DNA of 64,000 nucleotides from Humibacillus xanthopallidus (GTDB lineage Bacteria > Actinomycetota > Actinomycetes > Actinomycetales > Dermatophilaceae). The notes beneath the pieces were generated by a model. That model did not search any database. It saw only the letters and a program-made list of their open reading frames with translations, and was not told the DNA's origin. A program made the position numbers and the translations under genes. Location of the stretch: NCBI RefSeq assembly GCF_006717145.1, contig NZ_VFQF01000001.1, positions 496,001 through 560,000 on the forward strand, given 5' to 3'. Below are positions 1 through 9,726 of this stretch, piece after piece. Position 1 is the stretch's first letter; each line of letters opens with the position of its first letter.

Positions 1-1080
1 CTCGGGGTCGTGCTCGTCATCGCTCCCTGGAACTACCCCGTGCTGCTCACCCTCGGGCCGCTCGTCGGCGTGCTGGCCGCCGGCAACGCCGCGGTCGTCA
101 AGCCGAGCGAGGTCGCGCCGGCGACGTCGGCCGTCATCGCGCGGCTCATGTCGCAGCACCTCGACCCCGAGGCGGTGCACGTCGTCGAAGGCGGCGTGCC
201 GGAGACGACGGCGCTGCTCACGGAGCGCTTCGACCACATCTTCTACACCGGCAACGGGGTCGTCGGGCGCATCGTCCTCGAGGCGGCGGCCAGGCACCTG
301 ACGCCCGTCACGCTCGAGCTCGGCGGCAAGTCGCCGACCTTCGTCGACGACGGTGTCGACCTCGAGACGACGGCGCGTCGCCTCGTCTGGGGCAAGTTCA
401 CCAACGCCGGGCAGACCTGCGTCGCGCCGGACTACGTGCTCGGCACGCGGCAGACCCTCGATGCGCTGAAGCCTTTGCTCCTCAAGTCGATTCGTGACAC
501 CTACGGCGAGGATCCCCGGGGTTCGGCTGACTACGGGCGCATCATCACGGCGCGCCATCTCCGTCGCCTGATCGAGCTCATCGACCCCGCGAAGGTCGTG
601 ACGGGTGGCGAGAGCGACGTCTCGACTCGCTATCTCGCGCCGACGGTGCTCGACGAGGTCTCGCTCGACGACCCGGTGATGGGGGAGGAGATCTTCGGGC
701 CGGTGCTGCCCCTCGTCGAGGTCTCGGGCGTCGACGAGGCCATCGAGATCATCACCGGCCGCGAGAAGCCGCTCGCCCTCTACGTCTTCACGTCGAAGCC
801 CGAGACGAGGCGGCGGTTCGTCCGTGACACGTCCTCGGGAGCCCTCAGCTTCAACATCCCCCTGGCCCACCTCGCCGTTCCCGAGCTGCCCTTCGGCGGC
901 GTCGGCATGAGCGGCATGGGGGCCTACCACGGCGAGTTCTCGATCGACCTCTTCTCGCACGCCAAGGCGGTGCTGCGCCAGCCCCTGCGGCCGGACGCGA
1001 CGGCCGTCGTCCGCCCGCCGAGGACACCCGCCCAGCGACGGATCATCGATCGTTTCGTCTTCCCGGGTCGCCGCCGCTGA
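1..1080 (+). CDS. Aldehyde dehydrogenase, class 3-like, 5' end outside window
   Basis: NAD(P)-dependent oxidation of an aldehyde to a carboxylic acid; the physiological substrate cannot be told. The frame is open from the first base, so the N-terminal Rossmann part is missing and 359 residues remain. Visible are the family motif APWNYP (residues 8-13), the catalytic glutamate in LELGGKSP (E106) and the nucleophilic cysteine in NAGQTC (C140). Their spacing of 34 residues is normal for the superfamily. The C-terminal PFGGVGMSGMGAYHG motif and the short, membrane-type tail resemble class 3 (fatty or aromatic aldehyde) enzymes. No operon partner is visible downstream; the next gene starts 131 bp later with its own promoter. 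Confidence 0.93.
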   Translation, partial: LGVVLVIAPWNYPVLLTLGPLVGVLAAGNAAVVKPSEVAPATSAVIARLMSQHLDPEAVHVVEGGVPETTALLTERFDHIFYTGNGVVGRIVLEAAARHLTPVTLELGGKSPTFVDDGVDLETTARRLVWGKFTNAGQTCVAPDYVLGTRQTLDALKPLLLKSIRDTYGEDPRGSADYGRIITARHLRRLIELIDPAKVVTGGESDVSTRYLAPTVLDEVSLDDPVMGEEIFGPVLPLVEVSGVDEAIEIITGREKPLALYVFTSKPETRRRFVRDTSSGALSFNIPLAHLAVPELPFGGVGMSGMGAYHGEFSIDLFSHAKAVLRQPLRPDATAVVRPPRTPAQRRIIDRFVFPGRRR

Positions 1081-1169
1081 CTAGCACACGCGGGCGAAAT
1101 GTCGCCGGAGGGGCGCGGCGTGTCGCAAGGGATTTATGAGAAAGCAGTGACGTGGTGACGCTTCTGTCC

Positions 1170-1175
1170 TAGATT
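1170..1175 (+). promoter_or_regulatory. Candidate -10 element of the CHAP-protein gene
   Basis: TAGATT matches the actinobacterial TANNNT -10 hexamer and lies 36 bp before the GTG start at 1212. No convincing -35 is visible. Confidence 0.4.
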
Positions 1176-1211
1176 CCGTAGGGACCCGATGCCCACGACG
1201 GGAGTCTCACG

Positions 1212-2921
1212 GTGAGTGCAGCCGCATGTCCAGCAGCCAGCCAGACCCCTGCGGCACCCGTCCCGGCGCGGCGGCGGACGTGGCGGCGGACGCGGCGGCG
1301 CTTCCTGCCGGTGCTGGCGCTCGTGCTCGCCGTGCTCGCGAGCGTCGGCCTCACGGCACCGGCCCGCTCGGCCGAGTGGATCGTCCTCTGCACCGGCTAC
1401 GACTCGTGCAACGCGGCGGGCTACCCCGACAGCAGCTACAAGGCGGTCTCGTCGACGAGCTACTGGCGCCAGACGACGGGCCACAACTGCACGAACTACG
1501 TCGCCTACCGCCTCGTCAAGAACGGTCTGCCCAACGTCAAGCCGGCCTCCCTGACAGGCAACGCCTACAACTGGGGTCCGTCCTTCCCGACGCAGACGAA
1601 CAACAGCCCCGCCAGAGGCGCAGTCGCGTGGTGGAACACGTCCTACTCCGCGACCGGGCACGTGGCCTACGTCGAGAAGGTCATCTCACCCTCGGAGATC
1701 CTTGTCTCCGAAGACAACTGGGGCGGTGACTTCCGGTGGCGCCGCATCACGCTGACCGGCGGTCGCTGGCCCACCGGCTTCATCCACTTCAAAGACCAAG
1801 GCACGAGCGCGCCGACGACAGACACGTCCTGGCAGGTCGCCGGCCCGGTCCGCCTCCTCGACACCCGGACCGGCAACGGCGCCCCGAAGGCGCGCGTCAC
1901 GGGCGGGTCGGCGGTCACGTTCCAGGTCACCGGCCGAGGAGGGATGCCCACCTCCGGCGTCGACAAGGTGCTGCTCAACATCAACGCGACGACCCCCGCC
2001 ACCGACGGCTACCTCACGGTGCACGCGTCCGGGACGACGCAGCCGACGGCGCGTGCGGCGTCCGTCACAGCCGCGCGGCCCAACACGACGAGCGTCATGA
2101 CCCGGGTCGGCTCCGACGGCAAGGTCCGCATCTACACCTCTGCCACGACCGACCTCTCGGCCGACGTCGTGGGCTGGTCGGCCACCGGAGGCAACGTCGC
2201 GGGTGGGGCGCCGGTGCGGGTGCTCGACACGCGCACCGGACTGTCTGCGACCAAGGCCAAGCTCGCCGCGGGCGGCACCCTCAGCCTCACCGTGACCGGC
2301 CGGGCCGGCGTCCCGACCTCCGGCGCCTCGGCGGTCCTTCTCGACGTGTCGTCGTCGGGCGCGACGGCCGGAGGCTGGCTGACGACCTACCCGTCGGGGG
2401 CGACTCGGCCCGCGGCGCCGCAGGTGCGCTACGAGGCCGGTAAGGCCGGCACGGGCCTCGTCGTGGCGCGCGTCGGGACGGGAGGGGCGGTCAAGATCCA
2501 CTCGTCGGCCCAAACGGACGTCATGGTCGACATCGTCGGGTGGCTGCGTTCGGGAGGCGACCAGGTCGCCCTGACGCCGACGCGCGTCTTCGACAGCCAG
2601 AGCGGCCTCGGCTACCCCGCGGGTCGGGTGAGCGCGGGCTCGGCACCCATCGTGCCGGTGCTCGGCCGGGCGGGGGTGCCGTCCTCGGGCGTCAGCGCCG
2701 TCACCGTCACCGTGACCGCCGTGTCGCCCACGGCGGGCGGCTACCTCACCGCCTACCCGAGCGGCGCCGCAGAGACGCCGTACGCCACGGTGAAGTACCC
2801 CGCTGCCGCCACCGTGGTCAACACCATCGTCGTGCCGATCGGACCGGACGGGGCGATCCGCGTGAGGTCGTCGGCGGCGGCATACGTCAAGGCCGACATC
2901 ACCGGCTACGTGCTGCGCTGA
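1212..2921 (+). CDS. Secreted CHAP-domain peptidoglycan hydrolase with three C-terminal repeat domains
   Basis: Predicted exported cell-wall amidase or endopeptidase. Residues 1-54 form a long signal peptide: an Arg-rich n-region, a hydrophobic core near 31-49 and an ARSA cleavage-like site. A CHAP domain follows (about 60-195), with the catalytic cysteine in HNCTNY (C93) and the histidine in TGHVAY (H150). From about residue 212 come three homologous units of roughly 110-120 residues. Each begins with a variant of RLLDTRTG or RVFDSQSG and contains a GRAGVPTSG-like turn; this repeat is frequent in secreted actinobacterial proteins and probably binds the cell surface. GTG start at 1212 was chosen because the signal peptide is then complete. 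It is a single gene facing the DUF3097 gene. Substrate bond specificity is unknown. Confidence 0.85.
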   Translation: MSAAACPAASQTPAAPVPARRRTWRRTRRRFLPVLALVLAVLASVGLTAPARSAEWIVLCTGYDSCNAAGYPDSSYKAVSSTSYWRQTTGHNCTNYVAYRLVKNGLPNVKPASLTGNAYNWGPSFPTQTNNSPARGAVAWWNTSYSATGHVAYVEKVISPSEILVSEDNWGGDFRWRRITLTGGRWPTGFIHFKDQGTSAPTTDTSWQVAGPVRLLDTRTGNGAPKARVTGGSAVTFQVTGRGGMPTSGVDKVLLNINATTPATDGYLTVHASGTTQPTARAASVTAARPNTTSVMTRVGSDGKVRIYTSATTDLSADVVGWSATGGNVAGGAPVRVLDTRTGLSATKAKLAAGGTLSLTVTGRAGVPTSGASAVLLDVSSSGATAGGWLTTYPSGATRPAAPQVRYEAGKAGTGLVVARVGTGGAVKIHSSAQTDVMVDIVGWLRSGGDQVALTPTRVFDSQSGLGYPAGRVSAGSAPIVPVLGRAGVPSSGVSAVTVTVTAVSPTAGGYLTAYPSGAAETPYATVKYPAAATVVNTIVVPIGPDGAIRVRSSAAAYVKADITGYVLR

Positions 2922-2958
2922 GGGGCGACGCGACGCGACGCGGGCGGGGACGGACCCG

Positions 2959-3843
2959 TCAGGCGACCGGTTCCGTGACGAAGTCGATGAGCTCCTCGAC
3001 GCTCGCGAGCAGGGTCGGCTCGAGGTCGGCGTAGGTGCGCACGGTGCCGAGGATGCGCTTCCAGGCCAGGGCGATGTCGGTCTGGGTGTCGTGCGGCCAG
3101 CCCAGCTCGGCGCAGATGCCGTGCTTCCACGACGTGCCTCGCGGGATGACCGGCCAGCGCTGCCACCCCAGCCGCTCGGGACGCACCGACTGCCACACGT
3201 CGACGTAGGGGTGGCCGAGGATCCTCACGTGCGCGGCGAGCCCGGGCAGGGAGCGCGCCTGCTCGACGATGCGCGCCTCCTTCGTGCCCGGCACGAGGTG
3301 GTCGACGAGGACGCCGAGCCGTCGCCCGGGGCCGGGCTGGAACTCGGCGATGATGCCGGCGAGGTCGTCGACGCCGTCCATCATCTCGACGACGACGCCC
3401 TCGATGCGCAGGTCGTCGCCCCACACCTTCTCGACGAGCTCGGCGTCGTGGCGCCCCTCGACGTAGATGCGCGAGCCGCTCGCGACCCGGGCCCGGGCGT
3501 CGTGCACCGCCACCGACCCGGAAGCCGTGCGCGACTGCGCGCGGAGCGCGTCGGCGAGCTGCGCCTGGGCCGCGGTGCGGGGAGGGGTGAGCGTCACGGG
3601 ACGGCCGTCGACGAGGAAGCCGGGTCCGAGGGGGAAGGCCTTCGTGCGCCCACGGCGGTCCTCGAGGTGCACGACACGCATACCGCCGGCCTTCTCGACC
3701 CGCACGACGGCGCCCACCCAGCCCGTCTCGACCTCCTCGACGACGAGGTCACGCTCGGCGGGCAGGTCGGTCGACCGGCCCCGCTTGGGGGCGCGCCAGT
3801 CGCCGGAGAGCACGTCGTTGCCGTAGCGGTCGTCAGGGCACAC
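2959..3843 (-). CDS. DUF3097 family protein
   Basis: Conserved actinobacterial protein of unknown function, 294 residues with the GTG start at 3843, which gives the usual N-terminus [14 protein letters not shown] longer reading frame exists upstream but has no family resemblance and would run into the hrcA promoter. The protein has a central segment reading [20 protein letters not shown], reminiscent of a TOPRIM-like acidic site (E, then DxxE), followed by an [14 protein letters not shown] segment. A nucleic-acid role is therefore possible but unproven. It is divergent from hrcA, as in other actinobacteria, and converges on the CHAP gene 37 bp away. Confidence 0.85.
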   Translation of the reverse strand: MCPDDRYGNDVLSGDWRAPKRGRSTDLPAERDLVVEEVETGWVGAVVRVEKAGGMRVVHLEDRRGRTKAFPLGPGFLVDGRPVTLTPPRTAAQAQLADALRAQSRTASGSVAVHDARARVASGSRIYVEGRHDAELVEKVWGDDLRIEGVVVEMMDGVDDLAGIIAEFQPGPGRRLGVLVDHLVPGTKEARIVEQARSLPGLAAHVRILGHPYVDVWQSVRPERLGWQRWPVIPRGTSWKHGICAELGWPHDTQTDIALAWKRILGTVRTYADLEPTLLASVEELIDFVTEPVA

Positions 3844-3954
3844 GGTCAGGCAGCGTATGCCGTCCGGTCGGCGTGCGCTCCGACGCCACGCCCGGGGGAG
3901 GGCCGCGACCTTCGACACCGGCCGCGCCGTTCGGTGCAACGGCGGCCGACCGCG

Positions 3955-3985
3955 TAGACTTGGCACTCGTCAATCGAGAGTGCCA
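3955..3985 (+). promoter_or_regulatory. hrcA promoter with CIRCE operator
   Basis: TAGACT at 3955-3960 is a -10 hexamer. It is directly followed by TGGCACTC (3961-3968), nine bases, then GAGTGCCA (3978-3985), the CIRCE inverted repeat bound by HrcA. The operator sits at the transcription start, which is the standard autoregulatory arrangement. Confidence 0.93.
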
Positions 3986-4015
3986 GACGTGCGCACGAGC
4001 AGCGAGGGAGGCCGC

Positions 4016-5059
4016 ATGAGCGAGGACCGCAGGCTCATGGTGCTGCGCGCCATCGTGCAGGACTACGTGCAGACCTCCGAGCCCGTCGGGAGCAAGGCCC
4101 TCGTCGAACGACACCACCTCGGGGTGAGCGCGGCGACGGTGCGCAACGACATGGCCCTGCTCGAGGAGGAGGGCCTCATCCACGCCCCGCACACGTCGGC
4201 CGGGCGCGTGCCGACGGATGCCGGCTACCGCGTCTTCGTCGACCGGCTCAGCGCCGTCAAGCCGCTCAACCCGGGGGAGCGTCGGGCGATCAGCCAGTTC
4301 CTCGAGGGTGCCGTCGACCTCGACGACGTCGTCGACCGCACGGTGCGGCTGCTCGCCAGCCTGACCCGGCAGGTCGCGGTCGTGCAGTACCCCTCGTTGA
4401 CCCGCTCGACGGTGCGCCACATCGAGCTCGTGCCGATCGGTGCGACGCACCTCATGATCGTGCTCATCGTCAACACCGGCCGCGTCGAGCAGCGGGTCGT
4501 CGACACCGGTCGCTCGCTCGTGGACGCCGAGGGCGAGGCCCTCGTCGCCTCGATCCGCTCGCGCATCAACGAGGTCGCGGCCGGCGTGCCCTTCACCCAC
4601 GCGGCGACCCGCCTGCGCCACCTCGTCGAGGACGCCCCCGAGACCGACCGGGCCGTGACCGAGGCCGTGGTGTCGGCCCTCGGCGACGCGCTCGTCGAGG
4701 AGCGCGAGGAGCGGGTCGTGCTGGCCGGCCAGGCCAACCTCGCCCGCGCGGGCACCGACTTCCCGCGCACCATCGGCCCCATCCTCGAGGCCCTCGAGGA
4801 GCACGTCACGCTGCTGCGCCTCCTCGGCCAGCTCGGTGACGACCCCGACCTCGTGTCCGTGCGCATCGGCTCCGAGAACCCCGTCACCGGGCTGCAGTCG
4901 ACCTCGCTCGTCTCGATGGGGTATGGCTCGGGAGCCGAGCGGGTCGCGAGCCTCGGCGTGCTGGGGCCGACCCGGATGGACTACCCCCTGACGATGGCCT
5001 CGGTCCGGGCCGTCGCGCGCTACGTCTCCGAGATCCTCGACGCCAACCAGACCACCTGA
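4016..5059 (+). CDS. hrcA: Heat-inducible transcription repressor HrcA
   Basis: Winged-helix repressor that binds CIRCE and shuts off chaperone genes; its activity is normally restored by GroEL. 347 residues with the ATG at 4016, preceded by a GAGGGAGG ribosome binding site; the frame is open further upstream but that part contains the promoter and operator. The N-terminal DNA-binding domain (about 1-75) ends in the family motif [17 protein letters not shown], and the GAF-like HrcA core follows. It is first gene of a cluster with dnaJ (90 bp downstream) and rsmE. The CIRCE just upstream shows autoregulation, and dnaJ is probably co-repressed by readthrough. Confidence 0.97.
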   Translation: MSEDRRLMVLRAIVQDYVQTSEPVGSKALVERHHLGVSAATVRNDMALLEEEGLIHAPHTSAGRVPTDAGYRVFVDRLSAVKPLNPGERRAISQFLEGAVDLDDVVDRTVRLLASLTRQVAVVQYPSLTRSTVRHIELVPIGATHLMIVLIVNTGRVEQRVVDTGRSLVDAEGEALVASIRSRINEVAAGVPFTHAATRLRHLVEDAPETDRAVTEAVVSALGDALVEEREERVVLAGQANLARAGTDFPRTIGPILEALEEHVTLLRLLGQLGDDPDLVSVRIGSENPVTGLQSTSLVSMGYGSGAERVASLGVLGPTRMDYPLTMASVRAVARYVSEILDANQTT

Positions 5060-5149
5060 CGCAGATCCCCACCCTCCGCAACGAGGCCAGCCGCCGGAGC
5101 ACCGTCGCACCGGCACCACCCGCACCACGTCCCACGAAGGAACCTCAGC

Positions 5150-6283
5150 TTGAACGACTACTACGCCGTCCTCGGGGTGGCTCGCGACGCGAGCCAGGAG
5201 GACATCAAGAAGGCCTACCGTCGCCTCGCCCGCAAGCTGCACCCGGACGTCAACCCGGGCGCGGAGGCCGAGGAGGAGTTCAAGCGGGTCTCGCAGGCCT
5301 ACGACGTGCTCTCCGACCCGCAGAAGCGGCGCTCCTTCGACCTCGGATCCGACCCCTTCGCCAGCGGCGGCGGCGCGGGCTACGGCGCGGGCGCGGGCTT
5401 CTCCTTCAGCGATGTCATGGACGCCTTCTTCGGCGCCGGCGCCCAGGGTGGGGCGCGTGGACCCCGGTCGCGGGTGCAGCGCGGCCAGGACGCCCTCGTG
5501 CGCCTCGACATCGACCTCGCCAAGGCCGTCTTCGGCTCCGAGGAGGAGCTGACGCTCGAGACGGCCGTCGGGTGCGCCCGCTGCGGCGGCGACGGGGCCG
5601 AGCCGGGCACCGGCCGAGAGACCTGCCCCATCTGCAAGGGTGCGGGCGAGGTCCAGCAGGTCCAGCGGAGCTTCCTCGGCCAGGTCATGACCTCACGCCC
5701 GTGCGTCAACTGCCAGGGCTACGGCTCGAACCTCACCGACCCGTGCCACGACTGCTCCGGCGACGGGCGCGTGCGCACGCGTCGCAACCTCAAGCTCAAG
5801 GTGCCCGCCGGCGTCGACACCGGCACCCGCATCCAGCTGACCGGCGAGGGTGAGGTCGGCCCGGGGAACGGGCCCAACGCCGACCTCTACGTCGAGATCC
5901 GCGTCGTCAACCACGAGACGTTCACCCGGCGGGGCGACGACCTGCACTGCAGCGTCGAGCTGCCCATGGCGGCGGCTGCGCTCGGCACCACGCTGAAGCT
6001 CTCGACCTTCGACGGCATGCAGGACCTCGAGATCAAGCCCGGCACGCAGAGCGGTGAGATCCACACGTTGCGCGGCCTCGGTGTCACCCACCTGCGCCAC
6101 GGTGGCCGCGGCGACCTCCTCGTCCACGCCACGGTGCAGACCCCGACGCGGCTCACGGAGGAGCAGCGCGAGCTGCTCCAGCAGTTCGCGGCGCTGCGCG
6201 GCGAGGAGCGTCCGGAGGGCCGACTCGCGCCCGCCAACAAGGGGCTCTTCGGCAAGCTGCGCGACGCCTTCAAGGAGAAGTGA
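5150..6283 (+). CDS. dnaJ: Chaperone DnaJ (DnaJ2 type)
   Basis: Hsp40 co-chaperone that stimulates DnaK ATPase and delivers unfolded clients. 377 residues. J domain at 1-65 with HPD at 31-33, a Gly/Phe-rich linker (70-105), and a zinc domain with four CxxC pairs at 142/145, 159/162, 185/188 and 199/202. The C-terminal substrate-binding domains follow. The start is TTG at 5150, preceded by GAAGGAA; it gives the canonical N-terminus of J domains, so no later start is plausible. It lies directly downstream of hrcA, the usual position of the second actinobacterial dnaJ, which is distinct from the copy in the dnaK operon. Confidence 0.97.
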   Translation: MNDYYAVLGVARDASQEDIKKAYRRLARKLHPDVNPGAEAEEEFKRVSQAYDVLSDPQKRRSFDLGSDPFASGGGAGYGAGAGFSFSDVMDAFFGAGAQGGARGPRSRVQRGQDALVRLDIDLAKAVFGSEEELTLETAVGCARCGGDGAEPGTGRETCPICKGAGEVQQVQRSFLGQVMTSRPCVNCQGYGSNLTDPCHDCSGDGRVRTRRNLKLKVPAGVDTGTRIQLTGEGEVGPGNGPNADLYVEIRVVNHETFTRRGDDLHCSVELPMAAAALGTTLKLSTFDGMQDLEIKPGTQSGEIHTLRGLGVTHLRHGGRGDLLVHATVQTPTRLTEEQRELLQQFAALRGEERPEGRLAPANKGLFGKLRDAFKEK

Positions 6284-6310
6284 CGTCGTGAGCGCAGGGG
6301 AGTGCTCGCG

Positions 6311-7054
6311 GTGACCCACCAGCTCTTCCTCGGGGACGCCGCGGCGGTCGCAGCCGCGGCCGCCGGCGGCGTGCTCGTGCTCGACGGCGACGAAGGCCGT
6401 CATGCGGCCACGGTCGTGCGGGTGCGGCCGGGCGAGCGCTACCTCGTCGCCGACGGCGCCGGGCGCAGTGTCCTCTGCGAGGCAGAGGAGGTCGACCGCA
6501 CCCGGGTGTCCGGCCGGGTCGTCGAGGTGACCGACGAGCCTTGCCCGCAGCCGCGCCTCGTCCTCGTGCAGGCCCTGGCCAAGGGCGACCGCGACGAGCA
6601 GGCGATCGAGGCCGCCACCGAGCTTGGTGTCGACGAGGTCGTGCCGTGGCAGGCGGAGCGCTCGGTCGTCGTCTGGCGCGGCGAGCGTGCCGCGAAGTCG
6701 CTCGCCAAGTGGACCTCCGTGGTCACGCGTGCGACCAAGCAGTCCCGCCGCGCCCGGTTGCCGCTCACCTCCGCCGTAGTCGACCTCCCCGCGCTCGTGG
6801 CGCGCGTGCAGGCGTCCGCGCTGACGGTCGTGCTCCACGAGGAGGCGACGTCGCCGCTCGCCGGCCTCGACCTGCCCGCCGACGGCGAGGTGCTCGTCGT
6901 CGTCGGCCCCGAGGGAGGCATATCGCCCCGCGAGCTCGAGGCCCTGACGGCTGCGGGCGGCCGAGCGGTGCGGCTCGGCACGACGATCCTCCGGTCCTCC
7001 TCCGCCGGCCCCGCGGCCCTGGCCGTCATCAACGCCGCCACCCGCTGGCGCTGA
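6311..7054 (+). CDS. rsmE: 16S rRNA (uracil-1498-N3)-methyltransferase RsmE
   Basis: SPOUT-class enzyme that methylates N3 of U1498 in 16S rRNA using S-adenosylmethionine. 247 residues. An N-terminal PUA-like domain (about 1-75) contains the EGRHAATVVRVRPGE segment. The knotted SPOUT domain carries VGPEGGISPRELE and ends LGTTILRSSSAGPAALAVI, the cofactor-binding knot. GTG at 6311 was chosen over GTG at 6302 because the AGGGGAG ribosome site (6296-6302) overlaps the earlier codon and is 8 bp from the later one. It follows dnaJ by 27 bp and is probably co-transcribed. The palindromic repeat array begins about 30 bp after its stop. Confidence 0.95.
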   Translation: MTHQLFLGDAAAVAAAAAGGVLVLDGDEGRHAATVVRVRPGERYLVADGAGRSVLCEAEEVDRTRVSGRVVEVTDEPCPQPRLVLVQALAKGDRDEQAIEAATELGVDEVVPWQAERSVVVWRGERAAKSLAKWTSVVTRATKQSRRARLPLTSAVVDLPALVARVQASALTVVLHEEATSPLAGLDLPADGEVLVVVGPEGGISPRELEALTAAGGRAVRLGTTILRSSSAGPAALAVINAATRWR

Positions 7055-7082
7055 CCCAGACCTCCGAGCCCACCCCCGACTC

Positions 7083-7766
7083 GAGGTGATCCCGTGTGCC
7101 ACGTGGGTGGCGCGATCACCTCCAATGGGGCTTCAACCTTCCCCGATTTGAGGTGATGCCGGGCCCCACATGGGTGGCGCGATCACCTCCGATGGGCGGG
7201 AGGGCGGCATACCGGCTCGTGGTGGTGAAACCCCCTGCGGTTGGAGGTGATCCCGGGCCTCACGTGGGTGGCGGGATCACCTCGATCCGGTATGCCGTCC
7301 GGCTGGGTCGAGGTGGTCCCCGGCCTGACGTGGGTGGCGGGATCACCTCGAATGGGCGGGAGGGCGGCATACCTGCTCGTCGGTGGTGAAACCCCCTGCG
7401 GTTGGAGGTGATCCTGGCCCTGACGTGGGTGGCGGGATCACCTCGAATGGGCGGGAGGGCGGCATACCTGCTCGTCGGTGGTGAAACCCCCTGCGGTTGG
7501 AGGTGATCCTGGCCCTGACGTGGGTGGCGGGATCACCTCGATCCGGTATGCCGTCCGGTTGGGTGGAGGTGATAGCGGACCTCACGTGGGTGGCGGGATC
7601 ACCTCGAACGGGTGGGAGGGCGGCATACCTGCTCGTCGGTGGTGAAACCCCCTGCGGTTGGAGGTGATCCCGGGCCTCACGTGGGTGGCGGGATCACCTC
7701 GATCCGGTATGCCATCCGGCTGGGTGGAGGTGATAGCGGACCTCACGTGGGTGGCGGGATCACCTC
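7083..7766. repeat. Array of nine 40-bp palindromic repeats with two alternating spacers
   Basis: The gap between rsmE and the HIT gene (7055-7840) is filled by nine units of form GAGGTGAT-N24-ATCACCTC. They start at 7083, 7150, 7244, 7310, 7405, 7500, 7566, 7661 and 7727, and the fourth has one mismatch in its left arm. In the best copies the arms pair over 12 bp, and most copies share a CACGTGGGTGGC-type core. Unit starts are 66-67 or 94-95 bp apart because two spacer types alternate: about 26 bp containing CCGGTATGCCGTCCGG, and about 55 bp containing GGCGGCATACC and GTGAAACCCC. No coding potential is convincing. The spacers recur, so this is not a CRISPR array. Function unknown. Confidence 0.9.
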
Positions 7767-7828
7767 GAATGGGCGGGAGGGGGGCATACCGGCTCGTCGA
7801 CGCAGGTGCGCGGTGGGGTCGACGTCCC

Positions 7829-7834
7829 TAGGGT
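7829..7834 (+). promoter_or_regulatory. Leaderless promoter -10 of the HIT gene
   Basis: TAGGGT ends 6 bp before the ATG at 7841, so transcription should start at or next to the start codon. No Shine-Dalgarno sequence is present. Confidence 0.6.
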
Positions 7835-7840
7835 TCAGGC

Positions 7841-8197
7841 ATGAGCCAGCAGACGCCCGACGACTGCATCTTCTGCAGGATCGTCGCCGGCGACCTCCCC
7901 TCCGACCGCGTCGCCGAGACCGAGCGGTCGATCGCATTCCGCGACATCAACCCAGCGGCGCCGGTCCACGTGCTCGTCGTCCCGCGGCGGCACGAGCCGA
8001 CGATGGGAGCCCTCGCGGCATCCTCCGACGACCTCACCGACGTCTTCCGCCTCGTCCAGCAGGTCGCGGAGCAGGAGGGCGTCGCCGACGCGCACCGGAT
8101 GGTCGTCAGCACCGGCAGCGGCGCGGGCCAGACCGTCTTCCACGCGCACGTCCACGTGCTCGCGGGTGTCCATTTCAGCGAGGAGTGGCTGTTGTGA
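7841..8197 (+). CDS. HIT family nucleotide-binding hydrolase (HinT-like)
   Basis: Histidine triad phosphoramidase or nucleotide hydrolase, probably acting on adenosine phosphoramidates. 118 residues, the normal length. Visible are the zinc-like CIFC motif at residues 9-12 and the histidine triad HAHVHVLAG near the C-terminus. The start at 7841 has no ribosome site but a -10 hexamer 6 bp upstream, so the mRNA appears leaderless. Its last bases overlap the next gene: GTG of the peptidase-like gene shares two bases with the TGA stop, so the two are translationally coupled. Confidence 0.95.
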   Translation: MSQQTPDDCIFCRIVAGDLPSDRVAETERSIAFRDINPAAPVHVLVVPRRHEPTMGALAASSDDLTDVFRLVQQVAEQEGVADAHRMVVSTGSGAGQTVFHAHVHVLAGVHFSEEWLL

Positions 8198-9726
8198 GCG
8201 ACACGACCGAGACCGACAAGAACGCCTCTGAGCGCGAGAAGCCCTCTGCCACAGGCACGTCCACGGACTCGAACGGCAAACCCGAGCCCAAGGAGCCGGT
8301 CGACGACCTCGTCACGACGCACCACACGCTGCGCGTCGGGCGCCGCCAGCTGCGCTACACCGCCACGACCGGACGAGTGGTGCTGCGCGAGGAGCACCAC
8401 GAGGACGGCACCTTCGGCGGTCACAAGGCTCGCGCCGAGCTGTCGCTGACGAGCTACGTGCTCGACGGCGCGGACGTGCGCAAGCGGCCGGTCACCTTCG
8501 CCTTCAACGGTGGGCCCGGCAGCTCGAGCGTCTGGCTGCACCTCGGGTTCCTCGGCCCCCGCCGCGTGGTCATGGGCGACGTCGGCGCGCTCGAGCCGCC
8601 GCCCTACGACCTCGTCGACAACCCGGAGTCGCTCCTCGCCGTCAGCGACCTCGTCTTCATCGACCCCATGTCGACCGGATGGTCGCGCGCGGTCGAGGGC
8701 GGCAAGCCCGGCGACTACCACGGCTACCAGAAGGACATCGAGTCGGTCGGCGAGCTCATCCGGCTCTGGACGTCACGCCACCGCCGCTGGATGTCGCCGA
8801 AGTTCATCGCGGGGGAGTCCTACGGCACCCTGCGCGGCGCGGCGCTCGCCGGGCACCTCCAGGAGAGGTACGGGATGTACCTCAACGGGCTCATCCTCAT
8901 CTCCAGCGTCCTCGACCTGTCGTCGATCGACTTCGACAAGCAGCGCAACGACCGCGCGCACGCCCTCTACCTCCCGACGTATGCCGCCATCGCCCACTAC
9001 CACGGCAAGCACGGCCGCCGTGGCCTGAGGGGAGTCCTCGACGAGGCGGAGGCGTATGCCGCCCGCGACTACCCGTGGGTCCTCTCCCGTGGTGCCCGGC
9101 TGGCCCCGTCCGAGCGGCGTGACGCGGTGGCGACCCTCGCCCGGCTGACGGGGCTCGGTGAGGACTACGTCGACCGCGCCGACCTGCGCATCGAGCACTG
9201 GCGCTTCTTCACCGAGCTGCTCCGCGACCAGCGGCTCTCGGTCGGCCGACTCGACGGCCGCTTCACCGGCCCCGCCGCGAGCGCGATCGCCGAGGGCATG
9301 GACGCCGACCCCTCGATGGACGCCATCGCCGGCCCGTATGCCGCCACGTGGAACCACTACGTCCGCGACGAGCTCGGCTTCGACAGCGACCTGCACTACG
9401 AGCAGATCTCGCGCCTCGTCCACCCCTGGTCGTTCAAGGACTTCGAGGGCCGGCCCATCGACGTCTCGCCGCAGCTCGAGCGCGCGATGCGCCAGAACCC
9501 GCACCTGCGGGTGCACGTCTCCTACGGCTACTACGACGGGGCCACCCCGCACTTCGCCGCCGAGGACGTCGTCGCCCACCTCCAGCTGCCCGACGCGCTG
9601 CGCGCCAACATCGAGCACGCCTACTACGAGGCCGGGCACATGATGTACGTCCACGAGCCGACCCGCCGCCGCCAGAGTGCGGATCTCGCAGATTTCGTGG
9701 TGAGGAGCTCCGCCGGTCGCACGTAG
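8194..9726 (+). CDS. Serine carboxypeptidase-like (S10 family) protein
   Basis: Alpha/beta-hydrolase of the S10 carboxypeptidase type, 510 residues, with no signal peptide and so probably cytoplasmic. Visible motifs are FNGGPGSSS (oxyanion-hole region typical of S10), the nucleophile elbow GESYGT, a late YGYYDGATPHFAAEDVV segment that supplies the acidic residue, and YYEAGHMMYVH, which supplies the catalytic histidine. The first 45 residues are a low-complexity, charged Ser/Thr/Lys/Glu-rich tail. The GTG start at 8194 overlaps the HIT stop codon. The phoH promoter begins within its TAG stop. The true substrate is unknown. Confidence 0.85.
   Translation: MSDTTETDKNASEREKPSATGTSTDSNGKPEPKEPVDDLVTTHHTLRVGRRQLRYTATTGRVVLREEHHEDGTFGGHKARAELSLTSYVLDGADVRKRPVTFAFNGGPGSSSVWLHLGFLGPRRVVMGDVGALEPPPYDLVDNPESLLAVSDLVFIDPMSTGWSRAVEGGKPGDYHGYQKDIESVGELIRLWTSRHRRWMSPKFIAGESYGTLRGAALAGHLQERYGMYLNGLILISSVLDLSSIDFDKQRNDRAHALYLPTYAAIAHYHGKHGRRGLRGVLDEAEAYAARDYPWVLSRGARLAPSERRDAVATLARLTGLGEDYVDRADLRIEHWRFFTELLRDQRLSVGRLDGRFTGPAASAIAEGMDADPSMDAIAGPYAATWNHYVRDELGFDSDLHYEQISRLVHPWSFKDFEGRPIDVSPQLERAMRQNPHLRVHVSYGYYDGATPHFAAEDVVAHLQLPDALRANIEHAYYEAGHMMYVHEPTRRRQSADLADFVVRSSAGRT

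Noticed and set aside
7083..7766. CRISPR array
   Set aside because: The repeats are 40-bp palindromes but only two spacer types occur and they recur many times; no cas genes are near.
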